From contig WKLE02000119.1 in the NCBI GenBank assembly GCA_014885115.2, positions 1 to 19,328 on the forward strand: a DNA stretch of 19,328 nucleotides, read 5' to 3'. Every line of letters starts with the position of its first letter. Within the stretch, counting starts at the first letter, position 1. A model generated the notes under the pieces. That model saw only the letters and a list, made by a program, of their open reading frames with translations. It ran no database searches and was not told the origin of the DNA. This DNA comes from Asterionellopsis glacialis. Lineage: Eukaryota; Bacillariophyta; Plagiogrammaphyceae; Rhaphoneidales; Asterionellopsidaceae. Below are positions 17,597-19,328 of the stretch, in pieces. The translations under genes and the position numbers were made by a program.

Positions 17597-17667
17597 CTCT
17601 AATGTTGAAAAAGACGCGCATCTGTGGAAACTGATCTCCCAGCGACCCCTCTAGTAGAGGACCTACC
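17597..17667 (-). repeat. Inverted-pair repeat, copy B (partner 12049-12126)
   Basis: On the minus strand it reads GGTAGGTCCTCT, GGGGTCGCTGGGAGATCAG, TTTC, CAGAT and AACATTAGAG, in the same order as copy A, 5.5 kb away and in opposite orientation. Identity is high, with two length differences. Confidence 0.75.
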
Positions 17668-17840
17668 GGAACTCGAGAGAGAGGAACTCGGACGGAAGAG
17701 GACTACAACAGAGAGAATTGGGTTAGCTTTGAAGCTTCAAGAAGCAGAAGAGGATACAATCCACACTTATGAAGTGGGAACGCTGAAGACATCACCCCCA
17801 AGAGCGATAAAGCCTCAGAGCTGCAATTTGAGTAAAGTTA
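17609..17840 (+). CDS. Short coding-like fragment of unknown function
   Basis: One plus frame reads SVETDLPATPLVEDLPELER, EELGRKRTTTERIGLALKLQ and EAEEDTIHTYEVGTLKTSPP, a mixed-charge composition typical of real protein rather than of random AT-rich DNA. It overlaps repeat copy B. In copy A the matching frame gives SAETDLPATP, and most substitutions there are silent third-position changes, which supports past coding. No good start codon (only the internal GTG/ATG context near 17624), and the frame decays after about 17840 into T-rich sequence. Possibly an exon or a relic of an element. No family recognised. Confidence 0.35.
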
Positions 17841-17996
17841 CATATTCATCAAGGAGGTCTTCGATCGACTTCACGCCCCACTTCTTTATCGTTGATTTTC
17901 AGGAAATCTTCCGTTGCTTTCTCTGTTGTGGATATTTTTTAAAAAAGAACATTTTGAAAACCGTGTCTTCTCTCTTTTTTTCGGAGTTCACACGCT
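17841..17996 (+). promoter_or_regulatory. Presumptive 5' flank of the phosphatase gene
   Basis: T- and C-rich sequence (TTTCTCTGTTGTGG, TCTTCTCTCTTTTTTTCGG) directly before the ATG at 17997. Assignment as 5' UTR or promoter is by position. No TATA box is seen. Confidence 0.35.
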
Positions 17997-19328
17997 ATGA
18001 TTTCGTTGAGTTCCATTTGTTGTAATGGTGGCTTTGGTATACCAGCTCGGATGACAATTGTTAGCTGTCGTGCACCCGGTGGTAGTTCTGGGGGAGGAAG
18101 ACGCCAAGTTCGATCTTCTACAAAAACAACAGCAGCAAGACCAAACAGTACTCGTTTTCTTTCTCGATCTACGACGAATTTGATTTGTTCTTCGTCGTCA
18201 TCACCGGCTACCAAACAATTGTGTTTGCGAAGCTTACCCAAACAAAAAGTGATTTCATTCTCTTCCTCACAACGGAGTGCTGCCTTAAAATTTGGCGATG
18301 CATCTTTTTTAGCCTCTACAAAAGATAATGGGAGAGCTTTCTCTAGTAACTCTGGTGGTTGGAATCCATGGGAATTTGTAGCATCATCTGCCTTGGCTGT
18401 TGCATTAACTGCAACATTTATCTTCCAGTCAACCTCTCTTTCGGAAGGTCCTACAACATCTCTAACCCAAACAGCAAGTGCAACTATACGAACTCCTCAT
18501 ATTCATATTGGTAGAGGATCCCACGGAAGCAGTGGCGGCGTCGGTGGAGGGAGTTCCAACAATGGTCCACCAGATCCCAACACTGGAAAGGGTGTATTTT
18601 CAGAACACCATACTGATAGTACTACTGAAACGTCCTCCAAGGCATCATCTTTTACAAAAACAAGACCTAAAGCATATGATGTACGTTGCCTATTATTTGT
18701 TCGTTTTCTTTTGACTAGAGATTGTCCTTTGAATTCTTTATATGCCTCATTCAAGCTCCATTGTTCCTAATTTATTCTTTTCTCACCCTCATTCTCCCAT
18801 GCATATACACATGCATAACGTTTAGGTCTCTGTACGTGCCTTGAAGGGACGACGTGACTACATGGAAGATGAATTCTTCGTGGGAAATGGTGGTAGATTT
18901 GTTGGTGTGTATGATGGACATGGTGGTAGCGGTGTGAGTAGATATTTACGCGAATGCTTGTATAACTTGATAGAGCAACAGTTACGTATAAGACAATTGG
19001 AAGAAACTGATACAGCAGATGACAAGAATTGGATACCTTCACTTTCAACCTATGTTCAAGCCTTGAGGTCTGGTTTTGATCAAATCGAACGAAAAGTATT
19101 GGAAATGGATAAGTATCAAAATATGGGTAGTACAGCTGTCGTTGTAGTTGTGCATGAGGGTGTAGATAGACATCGGACATTACTAAGTGCCAATGTTGGT
19201 GATAGTCGTGCTGTGTTATGTCGTAGAGGTCAAGCTGTAGATTTGACAAGAGATCATAAGCCTAATGATGATCGCGAAAAGGCACGCATCATAGCTATGG
19301 GTGAAACAATTGAATGGGACTATTACAG
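17997..19328 (+). CDS. PP2C-family Ser/Thr phosphatase with probable mitochondrial presequence and membrane anchor; 3' end beyond window
   Basis: Two exons (17997-18680 and 18826-edge) give 395 residues plus part of a codon. Residues 1-118 are rich in Ser, Arg and Thr and almost free of acids, as in mitochondrial presequences; RAFSS at 113-117 fits a processing-peptidase site. Residues about 126-143 (FVASSALAVALTATFIFQ) form one membrane segment, followed by a Gly/Ser-rich linker. The PP2C domain starts at about 229: RRDYMED (Glu242, Asp243), VYDGHGGSG (Asp258) and ANVGDSRAVL (Asp354) are the metal-binding motifs; GSTAVVVVV and LTRDHKPND also match. The enzyme is a Mg/Mn-dependent protein Ser/Thr phosphatase. 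By analogy with anchored mitochondrial PP2Cs such as yeast Ptc5, it may act at the inner membrane (inferred). The catalytic part is cut at about half its usual length by the window edge. Start chosen as the most upstream in-frame ATG; Met19 is an alternative. Confidence 0.9.
18681..18825 (+). other. Spliceosomal intron (145 bp) in the phosphatase gene
   Basis: Donor GAT|GTACGT at 18681, acceptor CGTTTAG ending 18825, phase 0. Joining gives KAYD|VSVRALKGRRDYMED, which runs straight into the first PP2C motif. Unspliced, the frame stops at 18768-18770. Confidence 0.85.

Noticed and set aside
17939..18241. Minus-strand 100-codon open frame opposite the phosphatase start
   Set aside because: Shadow of the Ser/Arg-rich presequence on the other strand; exon 1 of the phosphatase explains it.
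18767..19249. Minus-strand 160-codon open frame opposite phosphatase exon 2
   Set aside because: Antisense of a clear PP2C domain; His/Tyr-rich composition is typical of a reversed frame.

Overview
The window looks like a transposon-rich accessory stretch of an AT-rich eukaryotic nuclear genome, most likely a diatom or another stramenopile. The reasons are GT-AG spliceosomal introns of about 60-145 bp, coding relics scattered on both strands with frameshifts and in-frame stops, and transposon protein families that I recognise mainly from diatom genomes. That family recognition is from memory and was not searched. No prokaryotic operons, rRNA, tRNA or CRISPR are visible.

Layout. 1-2690: a decayed CACTA/Plavaka-like transposase relic (+) interleaved with a decayed non-LTR retrotransposon C-terminal region (-), with an ~88-bp piece of the transposase duplicated. 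2680-3770: a two-exon degenerate gene (+) of an unclassified family. 4030-6700: a long minus-strand coding relic, starting with a fragment like the Walker-B region of a PIF1-type helicase and followed by an unrecognised protein. 7242-8801: an unclassified gene (+) with an intact 329-codon 3' reading frame. 8802-10087: AT-rich non-coding DNA. 10088-12044: a structurally complete but inactivated Tc1/mariner-like transposon with 32-bp terminal inverted repeats and TA target-site duplications. 12049-12126: a repeat whose inverted partner lies at 17597-17667. 12300-15354: unclassified relics reading in both directions. About 15355-17010: the 5' part of an LTR retrotransposon (LTR-like leader with CRE-like sites, then a broken gag), with no pol and no 3' LTR. 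17011-17996: mixed non-coding DNA and a short coding-like fragment. 17997-19328: the one clear host gene, a PP2C-family phosphatase with a probable mitochondrial presequence and membrane anchor, running off the right edge.

The genes do not form a pathway. The left 17 kb is an accumulation of mobile elements inserted in and beside one another, and the right 1.3 kb is a conventional host gene. The best supported observations are the mariner element with its ends, the gag leader, the PP2C gene and the inverted repeat pair at 12.05 and 17.6 kb. The most likely undescribed material is the set of lineage-specific transposon-associated proteins (2680-3770, 4030-5740, 7242-8801, 12.5-13.3 kb and 14.3-15.35 kb), for which I can give structure but not function.
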